Of a stretch of 64,000 nucleotides of DNA, positions 49,310-60,989 are shown piece after piece (position 1 is the first letter of the stretch; each line of letters opens with the position of its first letter). Location of the stretch: positions 372,001 through 436,000 of the forward strand of contig QFQP01000001.1 of assembly GCA_003243425.1 (NCBI GenBank), written 5' to 3'. Position numbers and translations under genes: made by a program. Under the pieces are notes generated by a model. The model did no database searches and was not told the DNA's origin. It saw only the letters and a program-made list of their open reading frames with translations. This DNA comes from Archangium gephyra. GTDB taxonomy: Bacteria > Myxococcota > Myxococcia > Myxococcales > Myxococcaceae.

Positions 49310-51424
49310 GTGTCTATTTCCATTGAAGAAGACAAGCTCCCGAAGGAGCTGACGCCGTTTCAAGCGGTCGAAGCGGCGTACCCCACCGAGCTGGCGCGCA
49401 TCACCGAGTCGCTCCGCCGTGGGTTGCCGGTGCTGGTCGAGGCCGAGAAGGAACTCACACCGTATCTCTACAAGTGCATCCGCGACCGGCTGAAGCCGGA
49501 GGGGAAGCAGTTCCTCTACCTCGACGGCCGGCCGCTGGCGGACATGCCGGCCCCGCAGCCGGGTATGGGCCTGGTCGCCACCATCGTCTTCTATTTGCGT
49601 GAAGCGGTCCGCGGCGCGGTGTCGGAGCGCGTGCTGGTGTTGCCGCACCTCGACCTCCTGACCACGTCGGTCGGCGGCCTGACCAGCGACGCGCGCGAGG
49701 TCATTCCGCTGCTCTACGAGAACCCCGAGCTCTGTTTTCTGGGCTTCAAGGACCCGTCGTTTCCGCTCCCGAAGGTCATCGAGAACCTTTTTCCCCGCCG
49801 TGAGTCTCTTCTGGGGGTGCCGCGAGAACGACTCGGTCAGCTCGTCACCCAGCGCGAGAGCCGCAAGCTGTCGGGCGACCGCACCCTCAAGCCGTACCAG
49901 CTCTACAAGAGCGTCTCGGGCGTGAACGCGGTGCGGTTGCGCCGGTTGCTCACCGCGCTGACCGGAGAGGACTACCCGGCCGACCCGAAGAGCGCGTACC
50001 TCCAGCTGCGCCAGGCCACGTTGACCGGCCAGCTCACGCTGCCCGACGTGCACCTCGAGCACGACATCGGCGGCTACGCCAAGGTGAAGGAGCGGCTTCG
50101 CAAGGAGATCCTCGACGTGCTCGCGCTCAAGGACGCCAGCAACGACGAGGCGGCGATGAAGCGCATCGAAGGGCTCGTGCCGCGGGGGATGATCTTCTGG
50201 GGCCCGCCGGGCACCGGCAAGACGCTCTTCGCCAAGGCGATGGCCACTGCGCTGGGGGCCGCGGTCACCGTCGTTTCAGGCCCCGAGCTCAAGTCGAAGT
50301 GGGTCGGCGAGTCTGAAGAGAACCTGCGCCAGGTCTTCATGCGCGCGCGTCAGGCGGCGCCGGCCATCATCGTGTTCGACGAGTTGGACTCGTTCGCCAC
50401 CGCGCGCGGCACCTACCAGGGGAGCGGCGTCGAACATTCGATGGTCAACCAGCTGCTCACCGAGATGGACGGCTTCCGGAAAGACGAGCTGGTGTTCGTC
50501 GTCGGCACCACCAACTTCGTGGAGTCGCTCGACCCGGCGCTGCTGCGCCCCGGGCGCTTCGAATTCCACCTCCACATTCCGTTCCCCAACGCGGAAGACC
50601 GCCGCGCGATTCTGCGCATCTACGACCAGAAGCTCGGGCTGCAGCTGTCCGACCGCGCGCTCGAATACGCGGTCAAGCGCACGAGCGATCTGGTCGAAGG
50701 CCAGAGCACGCGGTACTCGGGTGACCATCTGCAGGCGCTGTGTCGTGCGCTCGCGCGGGCGCGGCTGCGCGAACAGAAGACCGGCGCGCTCGAGATCGAA
50801 GACGTCGAGAAGGCGCTCAACGCCTGGGCCGAGCGGCCGGCGCTCACGCCGCGCGAAGAGAAGGTCGTCGCCACCCACGAGTCGGGTCACGCGGTCGTCG
50901 CCTTGTTCTGCCCGCACTCGCCGCCCATCGAGCGCATCAGCATTCGCAGTGACCTCGCCGGTGCGCTGGGCTTCGTCAGCTATTCAGACCCTGCGCATCG
51001 CTACGTGGTGACCCAGGCGCAGCTGCTCGATCAGATCTGCACGTTGTTCGGCGGCCGTGAAGCCGAGCTGTTGTTCTTCGAAGATCTCTCCATCGGCAGC
51101 GCGGCCGACATCGAGCGCGCCACCGACATCGCCCGCGCGCTCGTCGAGCAGTTCGGCATGGGCGGTGACACCGTTGGCGTTCGCCGCATCGAAGCCGCGC
51201 ACGACGACCCCGCATCCGAGTTCCTGCTCCGCTCGATGGAAGAAGCGGTGACGAAGGTGCTCGAGGAACAACGCGCGCGCGCGCGCAAGCTCCTCGAAGA
51301 GAACAAGGCGTTGGTGCAGACCCTGCGGGAGCTGCTGCTCGAGAAGAAGGTGCTCGACAAAGAAGCGCTCGCCCACCTGTTGCCGGCGACGCCCAAGAAG
51401 GAAATCGTCGCTTCGGAGACCTGA
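49310..51424 (+). CDS. soluble FtsH-like AAA+ zinc protease
   Basis: A 704-residue protein. Residues about 1-235 resemble a degenerate AAA-like domain with no Walker A (VLVEAEKELTPYLYK, LVLPHLDLLTT). Residues about 250-500 are a canonical AAA+ domain: GPPGTGKTLFAKA, IIVFDELDS, and VGTTNFVESLDPALLRPGRF. The C-terminal M41 protease region has HESGHAVVALF (zinc-binding HExxH) and GSAADIERATDIARAL, which supplies the third ligand as in FtsH. A long coiled helix ends the protein. No transmembrane helix is present, unlike housekeeping FtsH, so it acts in the cytosol. It should unfold and degrade proteins. GTG start directly after the preceding TAA. Confidence 0.9.
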   Translation: MSISIEEDKLPKELTPFQAVEAAYPTELARITESLRRGLPVLVEAEKELTPYLYKCIRDRLKPEGKQFLYLDGRPLADMPAPQPGMGLVATIVFYLREAVRGAVSERVLVLPHLDLLTTSVGGLTSDAREVIPLLYENPELCFLGFKDPSFPLPKVIENLFPRRESLLGVPRERLGQLVTQRESRKLSGDRTLKPYQLYKSVSGVNAVRLRRLLTALTGEDYPADPKSAYLQLRQATLTGQLTLPDVHLEHDIGGYAKVKERLRKEILDVLALKDASNDEAAMKRIEGLVPRGMIFWGPPGTGKTLFAKAMATALGAAVTVVSGPELKSKWVGESEENLRQVFMRARQAAPAIIVFDELDSFATARGTYQGSGVEHSMVNQLLTEMDGFRKDELVFVVGTTNFVESLDPALLRPGRFEFHLHIPFPNAEDRRAILRIYDQKLGLQLSDRALEYAVKRTSDLVEGQSTRYSGDHLQALCRALARARLREQKTGALEIEDVEKALNAWAERPALTPREEKVVATHESGHAVVALFCPHSPPIERISIRSDLAGALGFVSYSDPAHRYVVTQAQLLDQICTLFGGREAELLFFEDLSIGSAADIERATDIARALVEQFGMGGDTVGVRRIEAAHDDPASEFLLRSMEEAVTKVLEEQRARARKLLEENKALVQTLRELLLEKKVLDKEALAHLLPATPKKEIVASET

Positions 51425-51427
51425 CCC

Positions 51428-51697
51428 ATGGCCACGCTGATTCTCCGCCTCGAGATCGACCCGCAGACGAAGAAGAAGAACGTCATCGTCAAATACGACA
51501 GTGACTCCGACGCGCTGCCGATGGAGCACGAGCAGCAGCACAAGGCGATCGTCGAAGCGCTGCTCAAGGGCGGCACGGTGACGGCCGAAGATCTCGGCAC
51601 CATCACCATCGAGCGGGAAGGGCAGGGCGCGGCGCGGCCTCCGGCGCAGACCGAAGCGCCTGCCGCGGGACGTTCGGCCGTCGAAAACAAGGGCTGA
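51428..51697 (+). CDS. small acidic unknown protein, FtsH-like operon
   Basis: An 89-residue protein, ATG three bases after the protease stop. The first half has two beta strands (TLILRLEIDPQTKKKNVIVK). A helix with a QQHK segment follows, then a disordered Pro/Ala-rich tail. No Cys and no known domain. It may be a partner or a degradation tag carrier for the adjacent protease. No experimental relative is recalled. Confidence 0.68.
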   Translation: MATLILRLEIDPQTKKKNVIVKYDSDSDALPMEHEQQHKAIVEALLKGGTVTAEDLGTITIEREGQGAARPPAQTEAPAAGRSAVENKG

Positions 51698-51701
51698 CGC
51701 A

Positions 51702-52793
51702 ATGGGCACGCGCGGCATCGTCGCGGTGGTCGACGGCTCGTCGTGGCGCGGGTTCTACCGGCAGCTCGACGCGTACCCTGAGGGGCTTGGTCAACAACTT
51801 CTCGACGCGCTGCGAACGCACGGCGTGACGAAGACGGCGCAGCGCATTCGTGACGCACAGCTGGTGAGTGACGGTCGCGAGCGCGCGACTCCGGCGACGT
51901 TCGGCAGGAACGGTGATCTCGCGTGGTTCTATCTGCTCGACGAAGCGCACGGCGTGCTGCGCGTGTTCACCGGTGGCGTCACCGCGAGCCCGAATGCGCC
52001 GGCCGGTTTCGAACACTGCGTCTGGCGCGAAGTCGCAACCATCGCGACCGCGTCACTGCCGCAGAAGTTGAAGGTCGAGCTCCCGCCGCCGTGGACGCAG
52101 CTTGCCGTGTTGTCAGGTTGGGACGCAGACGACCGGGCGGCGGCCATGAGGCTCGACGTGCGGCGCCGCGTGGCGCGTGACGCGAAATCGGTCGACGCGG
52201 TTCATCAGAGCTTCGAGCGCCTGCTGGTGGACGCGTTCACGAAGGCGCCGTGGAAGAAGCCGCTCGGCGCGCAGCTGTTCATCACCCGCGAGTGGACGAA
52301 ATCGTCCGCGTGGCTCGTGGTGCGGCTCGGTGGCATCGCCGTTCACTACGCGGCCGACGAGTGGGGTCGTCACGATTCCGGGAAGCTCGAACTCTTCCAG
52401 CCGCCGAACGAATACGCAGAAGTGAACTGCACGCGGGAGGCCCTGTTCGGGGTCGAGCCGGCGTTGATTGACCTCCTCACCAGCGCTTTTCCGTCTCGGC
52501 ACACCCTGTTTGCGGTGCGCGATTTTCTTCGCAGCCGTCAGGTGCCCGACGATCGCGGCGAAGAAGCCGAACGTCTGGCGCTGCCCGCGCAGCTCGCCGA
52601 CGACTGGCGCGTCTTCACGCACGCCGACGGCCGCGTGTGGTCCATTCGCAAATCGGCGACGGGGTTTCAGCTGCGGCTCGGGGCGCCCGACGACGACCCG
52701 GTCTTCAAGGACCGAAGCGGTGATCTCTCGGCGGTGATCGCCGAACAACTCGCCGACGGCTTCATCGAAAGCAAAGAAGGAACCCAGCGATGA
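51702..52793 (+). CDS. unknown protein with a GxRG...YPxGLG-type N-terminal motif
   Basis: A 363-residue protein. The N-terminus (MGTRGIVAVVDGSSWRGFYR, then QLDAYPEGLGQQLLDAL) matches a short motif, G-T-R-G...D-x-Y-P-x-G-L-G, that recurs in small phage- and plasmid-borne proteins of unknown function. The middle has FGRNGDLAWFYLLDEAHGVL. A second half contains a repeat of similar shape (VFTHADGRVWSIRKSATGF). No catalytic residues can be assigned. It lies five bases past the previous stop, and its own stop overlaps the next ATG (ATGA). Confidence 0.72.
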   Translation: MGTRGIVAVVDGSSWRGFYRQLDAYPEGLGQQLLDALRTHGVTKTAQRIRDAQLVSDGRERATPATFGRNGDLAWFYLLDEAHGVLRVFTGGVTASPNAPAGFEHCVWREVATIATASLPQKLKVELPPPWTQLAVLSGWDADDRAAAMRLDVRRRVARDAKSVDAVHQSFERLLVDAFTKAPWKKPLGAQLFITREWTKSSAWLVVRLGGIAVHYAADEWGRHDSGKLELFQPPNEYAEVNCTREALFGVEPALIDLLTSAFPSRHTLFAVRDFLRSRQVPDDRGEEAERLALPAQLADDWRVFTHADGRVWSIRKSATGFQLRLGAPDDDPVFKDRSGDLSAVIAEQLADGFIESKEGTQR

Positions 52794-53053
52794 GTGATCA
52801 GAAGAAAGACGCCGAGAAGAAGGTGAAGACGTGCCTGCTGGAGCTGATGCGCATGCCCACCGGCGACAAGATGTCGCTCAAGCTCTTCTATGAAGAAGCG
52901 CAGCGGCTCGTGCGCTTCTCGCGTGACAGCCACATCACGTTGCCCGGTGAAGTCACGCGATGGCTGGGCAGCGCCGAAGAGCGCGCCAGAGATCCCATTC
53001 GCTCGGCCACCGAATCGGCTGACATCGCCCGCTACCTCTCGACGCTCGCGTGA
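52790..53053 (+). CDS. small helical unknown protein, FtsH-like operon
   Basis: An 87-residue protein, Lys-rich at the start (MSDQKKDAEKKVKTCLLELM), with two or three helices predicted from the pattern (LKLFYEEAQRLVRFSRDSH and later IARYLSTLA). The ATG sits inside the upstream stop, and its stop overlaps the next GTG (GTGA). These overlaps place it firmly in the operon. No family is recognised. Confidence 0.68.
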   Translation: MSDQKKDAEKKVKTCLLELMRMPTGDKMSLKLFYEEAQRLVRFSRDSHITLPGEVTRWLGSAEERARDPIRSATESADIARYLSTLA

Positions 53054-53577
53054 GCACCGTCACCACCACCTCCATCGAGGCGCTCAAGCGGCTCGCGTCG
53101 TTTCCCCTCGACGCCATGCTCCAGGAGGTCGGCCCGCTCGCGCTCGTACAGCGTCAGGTGGCGTCTGATTCGCCGGCGAACCTGCACAAGCAGCTCTCGC
53201 GCACCATCGAGACCGAAGGCCGGCCTCAGGTCGCGCGCCACGCGCTGTCGTTGATGCTGGGCCTCGACGACGGGCTCGTGGTGCCGCTCGGCCGCGAAGC
53301 GCCCGAAGGGTCGCTGGTCATCGGTCGTGGTGAAGGCGCCGACGTGCGCCTGTTCGACGGCTCGGTTTCGTCGATGCACGCCGAGATTCGCTGGGACGGC
53401 TGGAAACGCGTGGCGTGGCTGCGCGACCTGGGGTCGACCAACGGCACCCTGGTCAACGGCAACGCCCTCACCGGCGAACTCGAACTCGCAGAAGGCAACG
53501 TCGTCACCCTCGGCGACGAGTCGGCGTTCCTCTTTCTGCGCACCGAAACCCTCTACGCGCTGGTGCGCACCCGCTGA
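53050..53577 (+). CDS. FHA-domain protein, last gene of the FtsH-like operon
   Basis: A 175-residue protein. Residues 1-70 are helical. Residues about 80-170 are an FHA domain: LVIGRGEGADVRLFDGSVSS holds the Gly-Arg and Ser, MHAEIRW the His, and LRDLGSTNGTLVNG the Asn used to bind phosphothreonine. It likely reads a Thr-phosphorylated partner and so links the protease to Ser/Thr kinase signalling. No kinase gene is in the window. A GTG start overlaps the preceding stop, and a perfect hairpin follows 22 bases after the stop. Confidence 0.87.
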   Translation: MSTVTTTSIEALKRLASFPLDAMLQEVGPLALVQRQVASDSPANLHKQLSRTIETEGRPQVARHALSLMLGLDDGLVVPLGREAPEGSLVIGRGEGADVRLFDGSVSSMHAEIRWDGWKRVAWLRDLGSTNGTLVNGNALTGELELAEGNVVTLGDESAFLFLRTETLYALVRTR

Positions 53578-53598
53578 CGCAAGAACATCACGGCCCAG

Positions 53599-53629
53599 TG
53601 CAGCACCGGTCCCCCGATCCGGTGCTGCA
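53599..53629 (+). terminator. stem-loop after the FHA gene
   Basis: TGCAGCACCGG and CCGGTGCTGCA pair exactly over 11 bases with a 9-base loop, just past the FHA stop. No U tract follows, so it may be a factor-dependent terminator or an RNA-stabilising hairpin rather than a classic intrinsic one. Confidence 0.6.
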
Positions 53630-53706
53630 ACTGGAACCGTCAGCCCCGTACGAGCGGCTGCTTGCGCCAGGGGGGATTGGCTGACTGCTGGTCTCCTCTT
53701 CAGCAA

Positions 53707-53720
53707 GACTGGAACCAGTC
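53707..53720. promoter_or_regulatory. short dyad upstream of the sigma-54 regulator gene
   Basis: GACTGG and CCAGTC flank AA. The core ACTGGAACC also occurs as a direct copy at 53630-53638, 78 bases upstream. A binding site for the downstream regulator itself is possible but unproven. Confidence 0.3.
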
Positions 53721-53780
53721 GCGTTTTGCCTAGAAATCAACAGGTTGATGCGCCGGACTCGTTGCGATATGCATCGAGCG

Positions 53781-55139
<1,359 letters not shown>

Positions 55140-55151
55140 CGCACGGGCCCG

Positions 55152-56693
55152 TCAGCGGGCGAAGCGCGCGGTGACCCCGGAGCCCTCGCTCGTCACGCGG
55201 CCGTTGGCGGCGAGGTGACGCAGCACGAAGAACGCGGTCTCGACGTCATCGACGCCGGCGGCCTTCGCCAGTGCATCGACGGGTTGCGCGGTGGCGGTGA
55301 GCGCCGAGACGATCTTCTTCTGCACCTGCAGCACGGCTTCGGCCGCCTTCTTGCCGGCCTCGACGCCAGGCTGGTGGTACGCGTTCACGTTGATCAACGA
55401 GCCGTAGAAGCCGACCGTGCGTTCGAACAGCGCGATGACCGCGCCCAGCGACCTGGCCGAGACCTCGGGCAACGTGAGGGTGATGGACTCACGGTTCTTC
55501 TCCGAGAGCGCGGCGCGCGTGCCCAGCAGGAAGCCGGTGAGGTAGTCGCCCGACGTCACCCCCGGTTCGACCTCGAAGGCCGCCCCTGCGCGCTCCTTGA
55601 GCACTTCGATGAAGAGCACGAAGTGGTTGGGCACGCCGTCGCGCAGTTGCTGCACGTAGGCGTGTTGATCCGTCGAGCCCTTGTTGCCGTAGACCGACAG
55701 CCCCTGCTCGACGACCTTGCCGTCGAGGTCCTTCTCCTTGCCGAGCGACTCCATGACGAGCTGCTGCAGGTAGCGGCTCAGGAGCAGCAGCCGGTCTTTG
55801 TACGGCAGCACCACGAGGTCTTTCGCGCCGACGCCACGGCTCCCGTGCAGCCACATGAGCGCCAGCAGCGCCGCCGGGTTCTTCCTGGCATCACGAACGC
55901 GCGTCGCTTCGTCCATCAACCGGGCGCCTTCGAGCAACGCGTCGATGTCGAAGCCCTGGAGCGCTGCGGGGAGAAGCCCGACGGCCGAGGTTTCGGACGT
56001 GCGGCCGCCAACCCAGTCCCACATCGGGAAGCGCCCCAGCCAGTTCGCGGCGGCCTTGTCGAGCTCGCTGCCGGCGCCCGTCACCGCGACGGCGTGCTTG
56101 CTGAAATCGAGGCCCGCCTTCGACCACGCGGCCTGGGCCTCGAGCATGCCGTTGCGCGTCTCTTTGGTTCCGCCCGACTTCGAGATGACGACCACCAGCG
56201 TCTGCGAGAGCGACCCCGCGAGCTGGCCGAGCACCCGGTCGAACCCGTCGGGGTCGGTGTTGTCGAAGAAGTACGGCGTCAGCTTGTCGTTCACGCCGCC
56301 CAGCGCATCGGCGGCGAGTTGCGGGCCGAGCGCCGAACCACCGATGCCGACCACCAGCAGCCTGGTGAACTTCACCGACCCGGGCGCGGTGATGCGACCT
56401 GCGTGTACGTCGGCGGCGAAGGCCTTCACTTTCGAGAGCGCGTCTTCGATGACTGCCGTGAGCTCCGGCGTCGCCAGCTTCGGCGCGCGCAGCCAGTAGT
56501 GGCCGACTTGACGCTTCTCATCAGGGTTGGCGATGGCGCCGCCTTCGAGCGCGGCCATGGCATCGAAGGCCCGTTGCATCGCGGCCTGCTGCGCATTCCA
56601 CCACGCGTCGTCGAACCGCATTCGCGACACGTCGAGCGAAATCTGGAGGGAATCAACCGAACAGGTGAGGTCCTGGAAACGTTGCCAGCTCAT
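55152..56693 (-). CDS. pgi: glucose-6-phosphate isomerase
   Basis: Interconverts glucose 6-phosphate and fructose 6-phosphate in glycolysis and gluconeogenesis. The product is 513 residues, near the usual length. LLVVGIGGSALGPQ, VVISKSGGTKETR and GSTDQHAYVQQ with catalytic His are present, and the C-terminal part has the NAYHQPGVEAGKKAAE loop. The ATG at 56693 fits the family start. The gene is convergent with the sigma-54 regulator (12-base gap) and divergent from the 1075-residue protein, lying as an island between the two AAA+ units. Confidence 0.93.
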   Translation of the reverse strand: MSWQRFQDLTCSVDSLQISLDVSRMRFDDAWWNAQQAAMQRAFDAMAALEGGAIANPDEKRQVGHYWLRAPKLATPELTAVIEDALSKVKAFAADVHAGRITAPGSVKFTRLLVVGIGGSALGPQLAADALGGVNDKLTPYFFDNTDPDGFDRVLGQLAGSLSQTLVVVISKSGGTKETRNGMLEAQAAWSKAGLDFSKHAVAVTGAGSELDKAAANWLGRFPMWDWVGGRTSETSAVGLLPAALQGFDIDALLEGARLMDEATRVRDARKNPAALLALMWLHGSRGVGAKDLVVLPYKDRLLLLSRYLQQLVMESLGKEKDLDGKVVEQGLSVYGNKGSTDQHAYVQQLRDGVPNHFVLFIEVLKERAGAAFEVEPGVTSGDYLTGFLLGTRAALSEKNRESITLTLPEVSARSLGAVIALFERTVGFYGSLINVNAYHQPGVEAGKKAAEAVLQVQKKIVSALTATAQPVDALAKAAGVDDVETAFFVLRHLAANGRVTSEGSGVTARFAR

Positions 56694-56757
56694 GGAGGCA
56701 GTGTCGCCGCTTTGAGGGAGCAGTGCAGCAACGGCTCCACTACAGTCCGCGCGCTCC

Positions 56758-59700
56758 ATGGAGGCCCTGGTTTTCCCCAGCGAAGAGGCGTTGCAGGTCG
56801 CGATGCGCAGCGGCCTCGTGCCCGCCGACGTTCAGCGTGGTGCCGCGCGCGTGGGCTTCGCCAAAGACGGCGCGGTCGAAATCGCTCCAGAAGCCGCCGT
56901 GACCGCGAAGGTGAGAAAGGCGCTCGCCGGCGCGGGCGTCGAACTGCGTGACGCGTCGGTGAAGCTGCGTGACGTCGCGTGCTGGGCCGAAGTGCTGACG
57001 CCGGCCGCGGTCGGTGAACCCGACGGCCCGTTGCCGCTGGTGCTCTTCGCCGTCGAAGGTGAGCGCTCGTTGCTCGACGTCGCCGGCGAGCTGCTGCGCC
57101 TCGGGTGTGACCGTCAGGAGCTGCGCGTCGTGAAGTCGCCGCATGCGCACGCGTTGCTGCGCGTCGTCGAGCCGCCGTGGTTCGTGCTCTCGCGCGCGTT
57201 GGATCGTCTCGACGGGCTGCGCGCGTTCGTGCCCACCGTGCCGGGCCAGGAACGCCTGTGGACCGAGGTCGGTTTCGCGCACCCGCTGCACGCCTCGCTC
57301 GAAGCGCCCGACGACGGCCTCGTTCTCATGCCGCGCGATGGTGCGTGGTGGCGGTTGAACGACGGCGAGTGGATCGACGTCGATTCGCTCGTGGTGCCGA
57401 TTGGTCTGCCCGCGCCGTCGACGCACGCAGCGCAGGGCGACGTGCCTCCCGTGCAGGTGCAGCTCTCGCTGGCCCGCGCGGCGCGGCCGGAATCACCCAC
57501 GCTGTTCGTGGTGCGTGACGGGCTCCGCGCCGTCGAATCACTCGTTCGTTCCACGCCTGAAGCGCAGCTCGACAACGTGCTCTTCGTGGTGAGCGGCCAG
57601 CTCGTCGTGCTGCGCACGCGGCCCGGCCGTGAAGCCAACACGATGGCGTTGCCCGGCGAGGCGTACGCGCGGGTGCTCGAACTCCCGAACCTCTTCGCGC
57701 CCGTCGAGATGACCGTCGAGCCGCCGCTGCGCCGCGACCGGTTGCGCACCTGGCTCGCGCCAGACCCCGATTCCATCTCGTGGTTGGAGCCGACGGCGAA
57801 GGGCTTCACGCGTCACGCGCTGCTCGAGGCCGCGTTTCGCCCGCTGAGCGAGTGGGTCGATTACGTCATCGACGGCGCCAGCGAGGTGCTCACCACCTGG
57901 GCGCGCTCGGCGACGTTCGACTTCGAGCCCTTCGTGGCGATGGAAGACGCGGCCCTGCTGCCGTCGACCGAGCGCGAAGCCGAGCCCGCGGTGCGCAACC
58001 GCCCACGTCAGCGCCGCAACACCGAGCCGCGCCTGCCGCAGCCGCGTGAAGAGCCGCCGGCCGAGACGCAGCCCCGGCCCGCGGTCGCGCCCACGGTCGA
58101 GCTGCCCAGCAGCCTCTCGGAGGCCGAGGCCATCGTCGCGCAGGAAGAAGCCGCGTTCCTCGAGCTCGATGCTTCGGCCGACTCGGCGCCGCGGCGTGCC
58201 GGTTGGGCGCGCCTCGCCGAAATGTACTCGCGCGTTCAGCGGCCGCGTGACTCGGGCATGGCGTGGGCGCACGCGCTGTGGGACGCGACCGCCGAAGAGA
58301 ACGTGCCGTTCGCGCGGCGCTGGGCGTCGACGTCGGCGGTCCGGCTCGACTCGTTGCTCACGCAGACCACGCCCAACGTCGAGCAGGTGCGCGGCGCCGT
58401 GCCGTTGTTGCTGGTGGCCGCCGAAGAGCAGAACGCGTCGGTCATCTCTCGCGCGCCGGAGTGGTCGCAGTTTCTCGATCGTTTCAGCGACGGGCTCGAC
58501 GTGCGCAGCTACTGGCTCGGCCGCGTCGCCATCTCGAAGTTGTCGAACGGCGACGCGCTCGGGCTGGCCCGCGGCCGTGATCGCGTGCTCGCTCGCCTGC
58601 AGAGCGGTCTGTCGCTCGATCGCGACGTGCCGCGGCTCATGCGCATCACCGGTCAGGCCAACGCCGCCGGCGCGGGCACGGACCGCGCGTTGCGGGTCAT
58701 CGCGCAGCTCGAGACGTTGTTGAAGGCGTTCGAAGAGACGCCGCGCAAGCGCAGCACGCTCGAGGCGCCCGTCGAGAACACCCGGGCCTACGTGTGGCTG
58801 GAGTTCGCGTGGGGCTTCGCGCGCCTGGCCCACGTGGATCGCGCTCGGCAGCTGCGCGACGCGGCCCTGCAGTCGCTCGACAAGAACGACGCCATTCACG
58901 GCTTCCTCACGCGGGCCTACAGCGCGCGCATCGACCAGGCGCTCGAAGGCGCGGCGCCCGATCTCCCGCTGCCTCCCGACGTGAGCGTGGCGTTGACCGA
59001 GCTCGACACCGCGGCGCGCTACCGCGTCGACCGCGTTCGTCAGAGCAGCCTCGTCATCGAACCGCGTGAACGCGTGGCGGTGTTCGGCGATTACCTGCGG
59101 CGCGAGAAGTCGAAGGTCGACGAGCTGGCGTCGCTGCGCACCGTGCGTGAGCCCGGTGAGCTGTTGCGCGCCATTCGCGCGCGCATGGAGCACCTGGTGA
59201 AGGGCCGCGGCCCCGAGCCCGAGCGCGCGCACCTGATGGACGCGCTGCTCGACTACCTGCCGTTGTTGCCCGAAGCCCAGGCGCTGCCGCTGCTGTCCGA
59301 GTTCATGGCGCTGGCCGAGCCGCTCTCGCCCCGCCACCGCGCGGCGATCCTCGAAGACGGGCTGCGCGTGGCCGGCCACTTCGGCCGTGAGGCGTTGGTG
59401 AAGCAGTTCGTGCTTCAGCTCGGCAACACCATCGCCGCGGTCGGCCTCGAGGGCATGGAGGAGGTCGGCGGCCTTTTGGTGTCCGGCGTGCGCAGCCTGC
59501 GCCGCGTGGGGCTGCGTGACGAAGCGCGCGACATGCTCCAGCGCGCCATCGCGGTGCTCAAGGGCGACGACCCGGCGACCCTGCAGGCGCGGCTCGGCCT
59601 CGCGTCGGGTTTCATGTACCTGGGCGCCTTTGCGCAGGCGCAGCCCATCATCGACGACGCGCTCGCGCGCTTGAGCCGTGAGACCGGCCTCAACATCTCC

Positions 59701-59981
59701 GAGCGCTCGAAGCTGACCCGCGCCACCACGCAGGCGCTCTCGCACGCCAGCACCGAAGTCGCGTTGCCCGGGTTGTTCCGCGTGTCGCAGCAGCTGCCGT
59801 GGACCACCGACAACTACAGCACCAACCCGCATCTGTGCGTCTCGCTCGTCGATCTCGCCGATGCGCTCGTGCTCGGCCACGTGGGTGACGACCTGACCTT
59901 GAATGAGACGACGCGCCGCTTCCTCGACGAGGACGAATACCTCGTGCGACGACGTGTGCACCGCGACGTCGGAGGAACCTC

Positions 59982-59985
<4 letters not shown>
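56758..59985 (+). CDS. large unknown protein coupled to MoxR ATPase
   Basis: A 1075-residue cytosolic protein. Residues about 1-410 are mixed alpha/beta and divided into similar halves (LVFPSEEALQVAMRSGLV at the start). Residues about 413-447 are an Arg/Pro-rich linker. From about 450 to the end the protein is helical repeat of TPR-like nature (MAWAHALWDATAEENVPFAR, LVWLEF-type segments, then AQPIIDDALARLSRETG). No enzyme motif is recognised. Its last four bases overlap the MoxR ATG, which implies a functional pair. Its start region reminds me of domains in MoxR-associated ternary systems, but I cannot confirm this. ATG 56758 is 64 bases from divergent pgi. Confidence 0.82.
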
Positions 59986-60988
<1,003 letters not shown>

Positions 60989-60989
<1 letters not shown>

